Origin: Serinibacter arcticus | GTDB taxonomy: Bacteria; Actinomycetota; Actinomycetes; Actinomycetales; Beutenbergiaceae | Assembly: GCF_004786095.1 (NCBI RefSeq) | Contig: NZ_RHPJ01000001.1 | Location: 310,001 to 374,000 of the forward strand | Reading direction: 5' to 3' | DNA length: 64,000 nt | In this document: positions 34,280 through 44,600 of the stretch, piece by piece | Layout: the number at the start of each line of letters is the position of its first letter | Numbering within the stretch: the stretch's first letter is position 1 | Position numbers and translations under genes: made by a program | Notes under the pieces: model-generated | What the model saw: the letters and a program-made list of their open reading frames with translations, nothing else | Database searches by the model: none | What the model was told of the DNA's origin: nothing

Positions 34280-36028
34280 ATGACCTCCAGCGCTCGGCAC
34301 GAACGCCTCCTGTCCACCTCCGTCCTCGTCATCGGCACCGGGGGCGCGGGTCTGCGCGCCTCGATCGAGCTCGCCGAGCGCGGGATCGACGTCCTCGCCG
34401 TCGGCAAGCGGCGCAAGCACGACGCCCACACGACGCTGGCGGCCGGCGGCATCAACGCCGCGCTCGGCACCATGGACCCCGAGGACTCCTGGGAGCAGCA
34501 CGCCGCCGACACGCTCCGCGAGTCCTACTTCCTCGCCGACCCCGCCATCGTCGAGCACGTGACGCGCGGGGCCGCCGAGGGGATCTCCGACCTCGAGCGC
34601 TGGGGCATGCCGTTCGCGCGCGAGTCCGACGGCCGCATCAGCCAGCGGTTCTTCGGCGCCCACACCTACCGCCGCACCGCCTACGCCGGCGACTACACCG
34701 GCCTGGAGATCCAGCGGACGCTCGTGCGCCGCGCGACCGAGCTCCAGGTCCGCGTCATCGACACGATCTACATCACCCGCATCCTCGTGGCCGACGGCAC
34801 GGTGTTCGGCGTCTACGGCTTCGACGTCGTGGACGGCGCCCCCGTGCAGATCCGTGCCGACGCCGTCATCCTCGCGGCGGGCGGACACACCCGCATCTGG
34901 CGCTACACGTCCTCGCGCCGCGACGAGAACACCGGGGACTCCTTCCGCCTCGCCGCGCTCGCCGGGGCGAAGCTGCGGGACGCCGAGCTGGTCCAGTTCC
35001 ACCCGTCCGGCCTCATCGAGCCCGACGACGCCGCGGGCACGCTGGTCTCCGAGGCGGCGCGCGGCGAGGGTGGCGTGCTGCGCAACGCCCGCGGCGAGCG
35101 CTTCATGGAGCGCTACGACCCCGAGCGGATGGAGCTCTCGACCCGCGACCGGGTCGCGCTGGCGAACTACACCGAGATCGCGGAGGGTCGCGGCACGGAG
35201 CGCGGCGGGGTGCTGCTCGACGTCTCTCACCTGTCCCGCGAGGTGATCCTCGAGAAGCTGCCTCGCCTGTACCGCACCCTGATCGACCTGCAGATGCTGG
35301 ACATCTCCGAGAAGCCGATCGAGGTCGCCCCGACCGCGCACTACTCGATGGGTGGCGTCTGGGTCGAGCCCGAGCACCACGGCACGGGGATCGACGGGCT
35401 GTACGCCATCGGTGAGGCCTCCTCCGGTCTCCACGGCGCCAACCGCCTGGGCGGGAACTCGCTCATCGAGCTCCTCGTCTACGGCCGGATCACCGGATCG
35501 GCCGCCGCCGCCTACGTGCAGGGGCGCACCGCCGTCGCCCGCAGCACCGACGCCGTGGCGGAGGCCCGGGCCGAGATGACCGGGCTGCTCGAGGGTCGGG
35601 GGCGCGAGACCCCGCGTCGGCTCCAGCGCGCGATCCGCGACCTCATGACCCAGCACGCCGGCGTCGTCCGGTCGGAGACCGGGCTGCTCGCCGGTCTCGA
35701 GACCCTCGCCGAGCTCGAGCAGCGCGAGCTCGACGTCACCGCCCATCCCGACATCGCGGGCTTCGACGACCTCGCGCACGCGTTCGACCTCAAGGGGTCC
35801 CTGCTCGCGGCGCGAGCCACGCTCGAGAGCGCCCTCGAGCGGCGCGAGACGCGCGGCTGCCACAACCGCTCCGACTTCCCCGAGCAGGACGACGCGCTGC
35901 GCGGCAGCTTCCTGTGGTCGCCGGACGCGGGCGTGGAGTTCCAGCCTGCGACGCCGGCGCCCGAGTCCTTCCGCGACCTCGCCGAGCGCTCCGACGGCGA
36001 GCGCGTCGCCGGGACGCTGCTGGAGTAG
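34280..36028 (+). CDS. orphan FAD-binding fumarate reductase/succinate dehydrogenase-type flavoprotein
   Basis: A 582-residue flavoprotein. FAD motifs are VLVIGTGGAGLRASIELAERG and AHTTLAAGGINAALG, the latter with the His that can carry FAD in SdhA/FrdA. QFHPSG, AARGEGGVLRNARGERFMERYDP, HYSMGGVWVEPE and LHGANRLGGNSLIE complete the fumarate reductase/L-aspartate oxidase signature. No iron-sulfur subunit, nadA or nadC is nearby, so the partner and reaction are open: fumarate reductase, aspartate oxidase or a related dicarboxylate oxidoreductase. Leaderless start at ATG 34280. Likely controlled by the divergent LysR protein. Confidence 0.85.
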   Translation: MTSSARHERLLSTSVLVIGTGGAGLRASIELAERGIDVLAVGKRRKHDAHTTLAAGGINAALGTMDPEDSWEQHAADTLRESYFLADPAIVEHVTRGAAEGISDLERWGMPFARESDGRISQRFFGAHTYRRTAYAGDYTGLEIQRTLVRRATELQVRVIDTIYITRILVADGTVFGVYGFDVVDGAPVQIRADAVILAAGGHTRIWRYTSSRRDENTGDSFRLAALAGAKLRDAELVQFHPSGLIEPDDAAGTLVSEAARGEGGVLRNARGERFMERYDPERMELSTRDRVALANYTEIAEGRGTERGGVLLDVSHLSREVILEKLPRLYRTLIDLQMLDISEKPIEVAPTAHYSMGGVWVEPEHHGTGIDGLYAIGEASSGLHGANRLGGNSLIELLVYGRITGSAAAAYVQGRTAVARSTDAVAEARAEMTGLLEGRGRETPRRLQRAIRDLMTQHAGVVRSETGLLAGLETLAELEQRELDVTAHPDIAGFDDLAHAFDLKGSLLAARATLESALERRETRGCHNRSDFPEQDDALRGSFLWSPDAGVEFQPATPAPESFRDLAERSDGERVAGTLLE

Positions 36029-36039
36029 GTCGCGCCGGC

Positions 36040-37233
36040 CTACGCCGCTCCGAGCGCCCTGCCCGCCCTGGCGACGCGGGCGACGCGGGGCGTGCGGGCC
36101 CGGCACGTCTCGACCGCGTCGCGGTGCACCTCGAGCATCGCGCCGGCCGAGGCCTCCCACGTGAGGCGGGCGGCCCGGTCCCGCGCCCTCGCCCGCACGC
36201 GCGCCGCGACGGCGGGGTCCCGGGTCAGCGCGAGGACCGCGTTGGCGAAGGCCGTCGGGCTGGCGGGAACGACGCGACCGCCGTCGCCCACCACCTCCGG
36301 CAGGGCGCCCGTCGTCCCGCAGACCACCGGCGTGCCGCACGCGAGCGCCTCGAGCGCGGCCAGGCCGAACGTCTCGGCGGGCGCCGGCGCGAGCACGACG
36401 TCGGACGCTCGCATGTGCTCCCCGACCTCCTCCGCGTCCAGGTGCCCGAGGAAGGTCACGGGGAACCCCGCCGCCGCGCGTTGCACGCGCTCGCGGTGCG
36501 GTCCGTCGCCGACCACCACGAGCTCGGCGTCCACACCCCACAGGACGAGCTCGATCAGCGTCTTGACCGACAGGAACGGGTACTTCTCCTGCGACAGGCG
36601 CCCGACGTGCAGGAGCCGCAGGGGCGAGGCGCCGGTGGGCTGTCCGGCACCGGCGTCGGCATCGGCCTTGACGTCGAGCGGGGCGGGGTGGAACGTCGCG
36701 CGGTCGACGCCGAGCGGCACCACCCGCGCCCGCACCCCCGCCAGCCGGAGCTCGCGCGCGGCGAAGCGGCTCGGTGCGACCACGGCGTCGAACGGCAGCG
36801 CGCCACCGCGGTGGATGCCCGAGGCCAGGGTCGCGGCCACGGGGCGCGGGACGCCGTAGGTGCGGGCGACGTCGGTGACGCTCTCGTGCGAGACCAGCAC
36901 CGAGGCGATCCCGCGCGAGCGCGCCCACCGCGCCAGCCACCGCAGCGTGGTGCGGTCGCTGATCTCCAGGACGTCGGGCGCGAACCGGGTGACGGCGTCG
37001 GCCACCTCGGCGCGCGCCGTGACCAGCCGGTAGCCGGGGGCGCCCGGCGCCTGCCGGGACCGCGCGAGCGTGACGTCGGCCGGGGTGTCCCAGACCCAGG
37101 GCGTGCCGTGGTCGGGGATGACGGCCGCGATGTCGTGACCGCGGTCGCCGTACTGCTGCGCCCAGTGGCCCAGCGCCGTCCTGATCCCGCCGGACGTCGG
37201 TGAGACGAAGTTGGCGATCTGCATGATCCTCAT
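36040..37233 (-). CDS. GT4-family glycosyltransferase
   Basis: A 397-residue retaining glycosyltransferase with two Rossmann-like domains. The N-domain begins IMQIANFVSPTSGGIRTALGHWA. The C-domain has LRLLHVGRLSQEKYP (donor phosphate site), LVVVGDGPHRERVQ, and the EX7E motif in APAPAETFGLAALEALACGTPVV. It probably transfers a hexose or mannose in cell-envelope glycolipid synthesis. Its ATG overlaps the stop of the upstream GT4 gene (ATGA), so the two act in one pathway. Confidence 0.88.
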   Translation of the reverse strand: MRIMQIANFVSPTSGGIRTALGHWAQQYGDRGHDIAAVIPDHGTPWVWDTPADVTLARSRQAPGAPGYRLVTARAEVADAVTRFAPDVLEISDRTTLRWLARWARSRGIASVLVSHESVTDVARTYGVPRPVAATLASGIHRGGALPFDAVVAPSRFAARELRLAGVRARVVPLGVDRATFHPAPLDVKADADAGAGQPTGASPLRLLHVGRLSQEKYPFLSVKTLIELVLWGVDAELVVVGDGPHRERVQRAAAGFPVTFLGHLDAEEVGEHMRASDVVLAPAPAETFGLAALEALACGTPVVCGTTGALPEVVGDGGRVVPASPTAFANAVLALTRDPAVAARVRARARDRAARLTWEASAGAMLEVHRDAVETCRARTPRVARVARAGRALGAA

Positions 37234-38399
37234 GCGGCCTCCCGGCTCGTGGTGGTGGTGGTGCTCGACGTTGCGGTGGTGGTGCGCGAGGCGCGTGCGA
37301 GGCGCACGGCCTCCTCGTAGTGCCCCCTGAGCTCGGCCACGGACGCCGCGAGGCCGCGCTCGAGCGAGACCTCCCGGGCGCGCGCGCCGCGGGCGGTGCG
37401 GTCGGACAGGACCGCGGCGACGGCGTCGTCCAGCGAGGCCGCGCTCCCGGGGACGAAGCGTGCGCCCGAGGTGCCGTCCACGAGCTCGGCCACCCCTCCC
37501 GCATCGGGCACGACGGCGGGCACGCCGCACGCCATCGCCTGCATCGCGGCCTGGCACAGCGTCTCGTGGCGGCCGGGGTGGACGAACACGTCCAGGCTCG
37601 CGACGGCGCGGGCGAGCTCGTCGCGGTCGAGCCGACCGGTGAAGGTCGCGCCGGGGAGGCTCGCGGCGAGCTCGGCGCGGCTCGGTCCGTCGCCGATGAG
37701 AGCGAGCGCCAGGTCCTCGCGTCCGGCGAGCACGCGCAGCAGCGGCAGCTCCTTCTCGGGCGCCAACCGGCCCATGTAGCCGACGACGGGCACGTCCCGG
37801 CCGCCGGCGAGCGCGGTCCGCACGTCGGCGTCGCGCACCGCGGGCGTGAAGAGGCCGAGGTCGACGCCGCGGTGCCAGCGCCGCAGCCGCGGCACCCCCT
37901 GCGCCGCCAGGGCCGTCAGCGCGTCGTGCGTGCAGGCGAGGTTCAGCGTGGCGCGCCGGTGGATCCGGGCGATCCAGCGCCAGACCGGGCGCTCGGCGAA
38001 CGCGAGGCCGTTCGCGACGGCGAACGAGGCGACGTCGGTCTGGTAGACCGCGACGCTCGGGACGCCCTCCTCCGCCGCCACCTGGACGGCCTGCGCCCCG
38101 AGCAGGAACGGCGAGGCGACGTGCACGACGTCGGGCGCGAGGTCCCGCACGAACGCTCGCAGCCCAGCTGCGGGCACCGACGTGGAGCAGCCCAGCCGGG
38201 AGACGTGGAGCGACGGCGTGGACAGGACGCGCGCGACGCCGTCGACCGCCCCCGGGGAGCCGTGCTCGCGGGAGGCGCCGGGCGCGACGAGGGCGACCTC
38301 CACCCCGGCGGCGACGAGATGCGTCACCACCTGCTCGACCGAACGGACGACGCCGTTCGTGCTCGGTTTCCAGGACTCGGTCACCACGAGGACCCGCAC
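37230..38399 (-). CDS. GT4-family glycosyltransferase, MgtA-like mannosyltransferase
   Basis: A 389-residue glycosyltransferase. It reads RVLVVTESWKPSTNGVVRSVEQVVTHL at the N-terminus, then HVASPFLLGAQA, GYMGRLAPEKELPLL, LALIGDGPSRAEL and FVHPGRHETLCQAAMQAMACGVPAVVPDAGG. This closely follows actinobacterial GDP-mannose-dependent alpha-mannosyltransferases (MgtA/PimB type). The GTG at 38399 is chosen because TACCGT lies 7 bases upstream. The C-terminal Thr run (SSTTTTTS) comes from a GGT trinucleotide repeat near 37248-37262 and may vary between strains. Confidence 0.87.
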   Translation of the reverse strand: MRVLVVTESWKPSTNGVVRSVEQVVTHLVAAGVEVALVAPGASREHGSPGAVDGVARVLSTPSLHVSRLGCSTSVPAAGLRAFVRDLAPDVVHVASPFLLGAQAVQVAAEEGVPSVAVYQTDVASFAVANGLAFAERPVWRWIARIHRRATLNLACTHDALTALAAQGVPRLRRWHRGVDLGLFTPAVRDADVRTALAGGRDVPVVGYMGRLAPEKELPLLRVLAGREDLALALIGDGPSRAELAASLPGATFTGRLDRDELARAVASLDVFVHPGRHETLCQAAMQAMACGVPAVVPDAGGVAELVDGTSGARFVPGSAASLDDAVAAVLSDRTARGARAREVSLERGLAASVAELRGHYEEAVRLARASRTTTATSSTTTTTSREAA

Positions 38400-38406
38400 G
38401 ATCACG

Positions 38407-38412
38407 ACGGTA
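38407..38412 (-). promoter_or_regulatory. -10 box of a probable leaderless promoter
   Basis: TACCGT on the minus strand stands 7 bases before the GTG at 38399, which decides that start over the GTG at 38405. Confidence 0.5.
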
Positions 38413-38538
38413 GGGAGCGCGGGTGACGGGGCGGGAGCATTCGGGTGGCGGGTGGATGGCGCTTCGACGGCGGGACGTCGGGAGGTGGGTGAACGACGCG
38501 GGTGCGGGGTCCGCGGGCCCGATGTCGGACCCCGTCCC

Positions 38539-38544
38539 TAGGCT
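38539..38544 (+). promoter_or_regulatory. -10 box of a probable leaderless promoter
   Basis: TAGGCT is 6 bases before the ATG at 38551; no ribosome-binding site is visible between. Confidence 0.55.
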
Positions 38545-38550
38545 GGCCCC

Positions 38551-39324
38551 ATGTGCGGACGCTACGCAGCCTTTCGTGAGGCGCAGGACCTCGCCCGGGA
38601 GTTCGACGTCGAGGTGGTCGAGGCCGCCGCCGCGGAGCACGAGGCCTCCTGGAACGTGGCTCCGACGGACGGGGTGCGCGTCGTGCTCGACCGGGCGCCG
38701 AAGCCCGATCGGGGCGACGTCGGTGTCGACGGCGGCACGGGTGCCGTGACCCGCGAGATGCACCTCGCCCGGTGGGCGCTCGTGCCGTCGTGGGCCAAGG
38801 CCCTGCGCGGCGGCGGCGCCCCCATGTTCAACGCGCGCATCGAGACGGTGGCGACCAAGCCCGCGTTCCGGACGTCGCTCGCGGCGCGCCGCTGCGTCGT
38901 CCCGGCGGACGGCTACTACGAGTGGCGCACCGACCCGGCGCCCGACGGCGGCAAGCCCGTCAAGACCCCGTTCTTCATCCACCGCGCGGCCGCGGCGGAC
39001 GGCACGACGCCGTCGCTCGCTTTCGCCGGCCTGTACTCCTGGTGGCGCGACCCGGCGCGCGAGGAGGACGACCCCGAGCGCTGGGTCCTGTCCACCACGG
39101 TGCTGACCCAGCCCGCGCGCGACGGCCTCGAGGCCATCCACGACCGGGAGCCGGTCGTGCTCCCCGCCGATGCCGTGGCGGCGTGGCTCGACCCGACGTG
39201 CACCGGCGCGGACGATGCGTTGGAGGTGCTCGCCGCCGCCCCGCCGGAGCTGCGGTGGTACGAGGTCGGCACCCGCGTCGGGTCGGTCCGCCACAACGAC
39301 GCGCGGCTGCTCGAGGCGGTCTAG
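38551..39324 (+). CDS. abasic-site processing protein, YedK/HMCES (SRAP) family
   Basis: A 257-residue SRAP-domain protein. It starts MCGRYA, with the catalytic Cys2 that forms a DNA-protein crosslink with abasic sites in single-stranded DNA. Later family residues are WNVAPTDGVRVV, MFNARIETVATKPAFR, RRCVVPADGYYEW (active-site Glu), and the His in ILHDREPVVLP-type sequence, here AIHDREPVVLPADAV. It protects replication forks from abasic lesions. The mature protein must start at Cys2, which fixes the ATG at 38551. Confidence 0.95.
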   Translation: MCGRYAAFREAQDLAREFDVEVVEAAAAEHEASWNVAPTDGVRVVLDRAPKPDRGDVGVDGGTGAVTREMHLARWALVPSWAKALRGGGAPMFNARIETVATKPAFRTSLAARRCVVPADGYYEWRTDPAPDGGKPVKTPFFIHRAAAADGTTPSLAFAGLYSWWRDPAREEDDPERWVLSTTVLTQPARDGLEAIHDREPVVLPADAVAAWLDPTCTGADDALEVLAAAPPELRWYEVGTRVGSVRHNDARLLEAV

Positions 39325-39404
39325 CCGGGGTGGGGCCACCCCTGGTCGCATCCGCGCGGCGACGTTCCGCCCGCGGGTGGATCCCGCCGTCGAGCAGCGC
39401 GACC

Positions 39405-39410
39405 TAGGCT
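39405..39410 (+). promoter_or_regulatory. -10 box of a probable leaderless promoter
   Basis: TAGGCT is 6 bases before the GTG at 39417, identical in sequence and spacing to the box before the YedK gene. Confidence 0.55.
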
Positions 39411-39416
39411 CGTGGA

Positions 39417-40817
39417 GTGACGAGCGCGCCCGGCCCCGCTCCCGGCGGGCCCGTGCCCCTCGGGTCGCCGCCCTACCAGCAGACGCCCCATCCGCAGACG
39501 GGCTACCCGCCGCCGGGCCATCCTCAGACGGGTTTCCCGCCGCCGGGCTACCCGCAGGCGGGCTACGGCACCATCGCTCCGCCGTCGTCCTCGCTCGCGG
39601 GGGTGGACGCGTGGCTCGCCCGGCACGGTCTGGTCGTCGACATCGTGCTCGCGGTCCTCGGCGGACTCCTGCTCGGCGGGTTCAGCCTGCTGACGGGCGC
39701 CTCGATCGGAACGCCGGGAACCATCGCCGTGGTGCTCGCGAGCATCGGGATGCCGTTCGCGCTGGCCGTGCGCCGGCCCTACCCGGTCGCCAGCGCCGTC
39801 ACCGTCAACGCGCTCGCGCTCCTGCACTTCACCGTCGGCAACTCGCTCCTGCCGGTGGACCTGCTCATCTACGTCTCGGTGTACTCCACCACCGTCCACG
39901 CTCCGCGCTGGGCCCGGCGCCTCAGCCTCGGCTCGGCACTGCTGGGCAGCGCGCTCGTGGCGGCCTCGCTGGCGACCGGCTGGGCCGGCGGACGGCTGGA
40001 CATGCTGCTGTCCAGCACGTTCGCCTTCGTCGGCCTGGCGGCGCCCGCCGTCATCTGCTGGGCGCTCGGACTCCTGCGCCTCTCGACCCGGCAGCGCCGC
40101 GAGTCCCTCGCCGACCGTGCCGCGCGGCTCGAGCGCGAGCGGGACCAGCAGGCCGTCATCGCCGTCGCCGCCGAACGCGCGCGGATCGCCCGCGAGATGC
40201 ACGACGTCGTCGCCCACTCCCTCTCGATCGTCGTGGCGCAGGCCGACGGCGGCCGCTACATCGCCGCGCAGGACCCCGAGGCCGCCGCTCGCGTGCTCGA
40301 GACCATCTCGACCACGGGCCGCGGGGCGCTGCGCGACATGCGTCGCATCCTCGGCGTGCTGCGCGACGGCGACAGCTCGCCGACCGCACCGCAGCCCGAC
40401 GCCGCCGACGTCGCGACCCTGGTGGAGCAGGTGCGGTCCTCCGGGGTCCCCGTCGAGCTCGTCCGCAGCGGTGCACCGCAGGAGCTGCCGACCGGGATGG
40501 GTCTCGCCGTGTACCGCATCTGCCAGGAGGCGCTGACGAACGTGATGAAGCACGCCGGACCGGTCCAGCGGCTGCACGTGCGCGTCGACCTCGCCTTCCA
40601 CCCCGGCTGGCTCGTGGTGCAGATCGACGACGACGGACGCGGCGCGGGGGCGGGCTCCGACGCCGCCGACGGCTCGGGCCACGGCCTGATCGGGATGCGC
40701 GAGCGGGTGGCGCTCTACGGCGGCACGCTGACCGCGGGGCCGCGGCCCGGCGGCGGCTACCGTGTCAACGCAGCGTTCCCCCTGCCGCCCGCGACGTTCC
40801 GGCCGGCGGGGTTCTGA
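39417..40817 (+). CDS. NarL-type sensor histidine kinase (HisKA_3)
   Basis: A 466-residue membrane sensor. A Pro/Gly/Tyr-rich cytoplasmic N-terminus of about 60 residues is followed by about six helices (residues 70-220), a linker, and the dimerisation/phosphoacceptor motif RIAREMHDVVAHSLSIVV with His about 262. The ATPase domain has LPTGMGLAVYRICQEALTNVMKHA and DDGRGAGAGSDAADGSGHGLIGMRER. It should phosphorylate the response regulator encoded 79 bp downstream. The stimulus is unknown; similar actinobacterial systems sense membrane or cell-wall stress. Confidence 0.9.
   Translation: MTSAPGPAPGGPVPLGSPPYQQTPHPQTGYPPPGHPQTGFPPPGYPQAGYGTIAPPSSSLAGVDAWLARHGLVVDIVLAVLGGLLLGGFSLLTGASIGTPGTIAVVLASIGMPFALAVRRPYPVASAVTVNALALLHFTVGNSLLPVDLLIYVSVYSTTVHAPRWARRLSLGSALLGSALVAASLATGWAGGRLDMLLSSTFAFVGLAAPAVICWALGLLRLSTRQRRESLADRAARLERERDQQAVIAVAAERARIAREMHDVVAHSLSIVVAQADGGRYIAAQDPEAAARVLETISTTGRGALRDMRRILGVLRDGDSSPTAPQPDAADVATLVEQVRSSGVPVELVRSGAPQELPTGMGLAVYRICQEALTNVMKHAGPVQRLHVRVDLAFHPGWLVVQIDDDGRGAGAGSDAADGSGHGLIGMRERVALYGGTLTAGPRPGGGYRVNAAFPLPPATFRPAGF
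39496..39567. repeat. 30-bp coding tandem repeat in the kinase N-terminus
   Basis: About 2.4 imperfect 30-bp units encode QTGYPPPGHP, QTGFPPPGYP and QAGYG. A low-complexity cytoplasmic tail of this kind is common in actinobacterial membrane proteins. Confidence 0.7.
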
Positions 40818-40896
40818 CCGCGTACCGACCTCGGACCACCGATCCGACCACTCAGCCGACCACCGACCCGACCACCGAGACGGAGCCGTCCCGCCG

Positions 40897-41607
40897 ATGC
40901 AGCCGCCCTACGCCCCCGAGCCGCCCGCCCCGCCGATCCGGGTCGCGCTGGTCGACGACCAGCAGCTCGTGCGCGCCGGTTTCGCCATGGTCATCGGCTC
41001 CCAGCCCGACATGGAGGTCGTGCTCGAGGCCGGGGACGGGACGCAGGCGGTGCGGCTGCTGCCGAGCTACGACGTCGACGTCGTGCTGATGGACGTGCGC
41101 ATGCCCGGCCTGGACGGGATCGCGGCCACCGAGCAGGTGCTGACCGCTGCCCGTCCCGAGGGTCGCGCCGTCCCGCGCGTCGTCATCCTCACGACGTTCG
41201 ACCTGGACGAGTACGTCTTCTCGGCCATCAAGGCGGGCGCCAGCGGGTTCCTGCTGAAGGACACCCCGCCGGACGAGATGCTCGCCGCGATCCGCACCGT
41301 CCACGCGGGCGACGCCGTGATCGCGCCGTCCTCGACCCGTCGCCTCATCGAGCACGTCGCGACGACGATGCCGCTCGCCGATCGCACCCCCACCGCCGTC
41401 CTCGACGCGCTCACCGACCGCGAGCGCGAGGTGCTGATCCTCATCGCGCGCGGGCGCACCAACTCCGAGATCGCGAGCGACCTCTTCGTGGCGGAGGCGA
41501 CGGTGAAGACGCACGTCGGCCGGATCCTGGCCAAGCTCGGGGCGCGCGATCGCGTCCAGATCGTCGTGACCGCCTACGAGACCGGCCTCATCACGCCCGG
41601 GCTGTAG
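40897..41607 (+). CDS. NarL/LuxR-type response regulator
   Basis: A 236-residue regulator. The receiver domain has RVALVDDQQLVRAGF, the phospho-acceptor Asp in VVLMDVRMPG (about residue 66), and Lys in GASGFLLKDTPPDEM. A LuxR-type helix-turn-helix follows (LTDREREVLILIARGRTNSEIASDLFVAEATVKTHVGRIL). Cognate partner of the upstream kinase. The ATG at 40897 is preceded by GGAG at a long 11-base distance. The 79-bp gap contains repeated CCGACCACC units (40843-40880). Confidence 0.92.
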   Translation: MQPPYAPEPPAPPIRVALVDDQQLVRAGFAMVIGSQPDMEVVLEAGDGTQAVRLLPSYDVDVVLMDVRMPGLDGIAATEQVLTAARPEGRAVPRVVILTTFDLDEYVFSAIKAGASGFLLKDTPPDEMLAAIRTVHAGDAVIAPSSTRRLIEHVATTMPLADRTPTAVLDALTDREREVLILIARGRTNSEIASDLFVAEATVKTHVGRILAKLGARDRVQIVVTAYETGLITPGL

Positions 41608-41665
41608 GTGCCGGGCAGGATCGGGTAGCGCCGCGCGCGGGTCGCCCCCCGCTGTCCCCAGACCG

Positions 41666-44600
41666 GTGGCAGGAGGGCTCCGGTCCGCGATCCGGGGGGA
41701 GCGGTGCGCGACCGTCGGTCCCACGACGCACCGTGGGTCCGTGGACACGACGGGTGCGGGTGAGGACGCCGGCGGCGCCGGCGGTGTCCAGGGCAGCGAT
41801 GTGCTCGGCGGCGCCGTGCTCGGCGGCCGCGTGCTCGACGGACAGGCCGCGCACCGGAGCGACGCCGCAGCCGTGCTGGTCACCTGGCGCGAGTGCTGGG
41901 CCGCGCCCCTGCACCTGGCGGTCACGCACGGGCCCGACGCCGGCTGGCTCCTCCCCCTGGACCGCACCGTCACGGTCGGTCGTCGCGGCAGCGAGCTCGA
42001 GATCGCCGACCCGGCGCTCGACCACCGCCACCTCACGCTGCGACCGGACGCCGACGGCGTCGTCCACGTCCGCGACGAGAGAACCGTGAACGGCACCGTC
42101 CTGCTGCGCCCCGCGCGTCGGCCGGGCGGACGGCGACGACGGCAGCGACGCCTGGCGCGGGCGCTGCGGCGCGGTGATGGCTCGGCCCTCGCCGTGGCCG
42201 CCGCGATCGACCGGGCGAGCGGTCCCGGTGCCCGCGTGACCCACCGGTGGCGGACGGTCGCCGTCGGTGACGAGCTCGTGGCCGGGTCGAGCCGGTTCGA
42301 GGTGCGAGCCGGTCCCGCGCACGGTGGTCGCGGCACCGCCGGGGTGCGCGAGTCCGGGGACGGCGGGCTCCGGTACGGCGAGAACCGGCGCGGCGGCGGG
42401 CGTCACCGCCTGACGATGGTGCTGACGCTGCTGCCGGCCGTCGCCGTGCTCGGGCTGATGGTCGGGGGCGGAGCCTCGCCGGCGCTGCGCTGGGTGATGC
42501 TCGGCGGCATCGGGGTCTCCGTGGTCGTGACGCTGGTGGTCGGTGCCCGCAACCGTCGGGTGCCGGCGCGGTCACGACCCGGCTCCGGCCCGCCGGGCGA
42601 GGCTCGCCCACCGGGAGGCACGGACCCCGCCGCACTGGCGCTCGGCGCCGCCGGTCTCGGCCGCGTCGACGAGCGCTGGCCGTCCGCGGCGGCGGGCGCC
42701 GGGGGCGTGGGAGGCGTCGGGGGGCTCAGAGGCTTCAGCGCGCTCGGGGCGACGGCGACGGCGACGGTGAGCGCGGTGATCGACCTCGACGCCGGGACGG
42801 TGCTGAGCAGCGGTGGCGCGGTGCTCGGCCCCGCCGACCCTGACGGCCCTGTCGCCTCCGCCCACCGCCTCACCGTGCCCCCCGCCGGCCTGGCGGTCAG
42901 CGGGGACGGGGCCGACGGCGTCGCGCGCTGGCTTCGCGCGCAGCTCGACGTCGCCGGGCACGACGGTGTCCCCGTCCTCGCCGCGCCGACCTCGGCGGGG
43001 GTGCCACCGGGGCCGTGGACGCGCATCGACGCGGCGGGTCGCTGCGGCGTCGCGCCGCTCTGGCGGCGGACGCTTCTCGCGGCGCTGTCCCCGACGGCGC
43101 TCCCGAGCGAGCTCACGGCGCTCCTCGGACGACCGACGACGCACGGGATCGCCTCCGCCTGGGCCGGCAGCGGCACGTGGACCGACACCCTCGCGGTCCC
43201 TCTCGGCCTCGATCCGACGGGGCGCCCCCGCCTCGTCGACCTGGTCGCCGACGGACCGCACGCTCTGGTCGCCGGGACGACGGGATCCGGCAAGTCCGAG
43301 CTGCTCGCCGCCTGGGCGATCGCGATGGCGGTGCGGCACCCACCGCGTCGCCTGCAGCTCCTGCTCGTCGACTACAAGGGCGGGGCGACGTTCGCCGCCG
43401 CGGCCGACCTGCCGCACACGGTCGGCCTGCTGACCGATCTCGACAGCGCCGCGAGCGACCGGGCGCTCACGGCGCTGCGCGCCGAGCTGCGACGGCGCGA
43501 GCACCTCGTCGCGGCCGCGGGGGCGCGCGGGATCGAGGAGCTGACGGAGCCGCCGGCACGCCTGGTCGTGGTCGTGGACGAGCTGCGAGCGCTCGTCGAG
43601 GACTCCCCCGACCGGCTCGGCGACCTCGTCCGGCTCGCGACGCAGGGCCGGTCGCTCGGCGTGCACCTCGTCCTGGCGACGCAGCGTCCGAGCGGGGTCG
43701 TCAACGCCCAGCTGCGCGCCAACGTCAATCTCCGGCTGTCGCTGCGGGTGCTGGATCCGGGCGACTCCACCGACGTCATCGGGGTTCCCGACGCCTGCCA
43801 GCTCCCGCTCGCTCCCGGCGGCGCCTACGTCCAGAGCGGTGCGGCGCCGGTGCGGTTGCAGGTCGCGTGGCTCCCCGGGCCGGCGGCGCAGGAGCTCGTG
43901 GCGGTGGTCCGGGGCGCGGCCGACCGCTCGCGCCGTGCCCGGCGCGAGGACCTGCTGCGCGTCCATCGGCCGTGGCTGCCGGACCTGCCGGCCGTGGTCG
44001 GACGCCGCGCGCTCGGGGCGCTGGCGCGCGGGAGCGCCCTCGACGAGGGTGGGCCCGCCGGTCCGGAGCGCACCGCCCTGCTCCTCGTCGACGAGCCGGA
44101 CCGTCAGCGCCGGAGCCTCTGGTCGTGGGACGGCGGGGTGGTGCTGGTCAGCGGTGAACCACGCTCCGGCCGCACCACGGCGCTGCAGACCCTCGCCGCG
44201 GTCGAGGCCGCCGCGGGCCGGGGGTGCCACGTCGTCTCGCGGGAGGGGTGGTCGCCGGGGCGCGAGCCGGGAACGGCGGTCGGGACGACGGTCCCGACGA
44301 CGGACCCGCGCCGCCTCCAGCGGCTCCTTTCGCTCCTCGCCCACGGGGCCGACCCCGGCTCGAGCCTCGTCGTCGACGACGTCGAGCAGGTCGTCGAGGC
44401 GATCGACGGGGCGTCGGGTCCGGGGGCCGGTCAGGAGCTGCTGACGGCCCTGCTGCGGTCCGGCCACGTCTCCCGGGTCGCTCTCGCGACGACGGCCCCG
44501 CACCGCTGGGCCTCCTTCGCCGCGCACCACGTGGCGCTGCGGGTGCGGGACGTGGGCGCCGCCGGTCTCGTCGGGGTCCCGCGCGCGCTCGTCCGGGCGG

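Noticed and set aside
34241-39351. Two ~1,090-1,100-residue minus-strand frames
   Set aside because: Composite or shadow frames. The second ends in the real GT4 gene (36040-37233); the remaining parts are antisense to YedK and the flavoprotein and low in complexity.
40843-40880. CCGACCACC repeats before the response-regulator gene as operators
   Set aside because: Short, irregular and proline/threonine-codon-like; no symmetry or spacing that suggests regulator binding.
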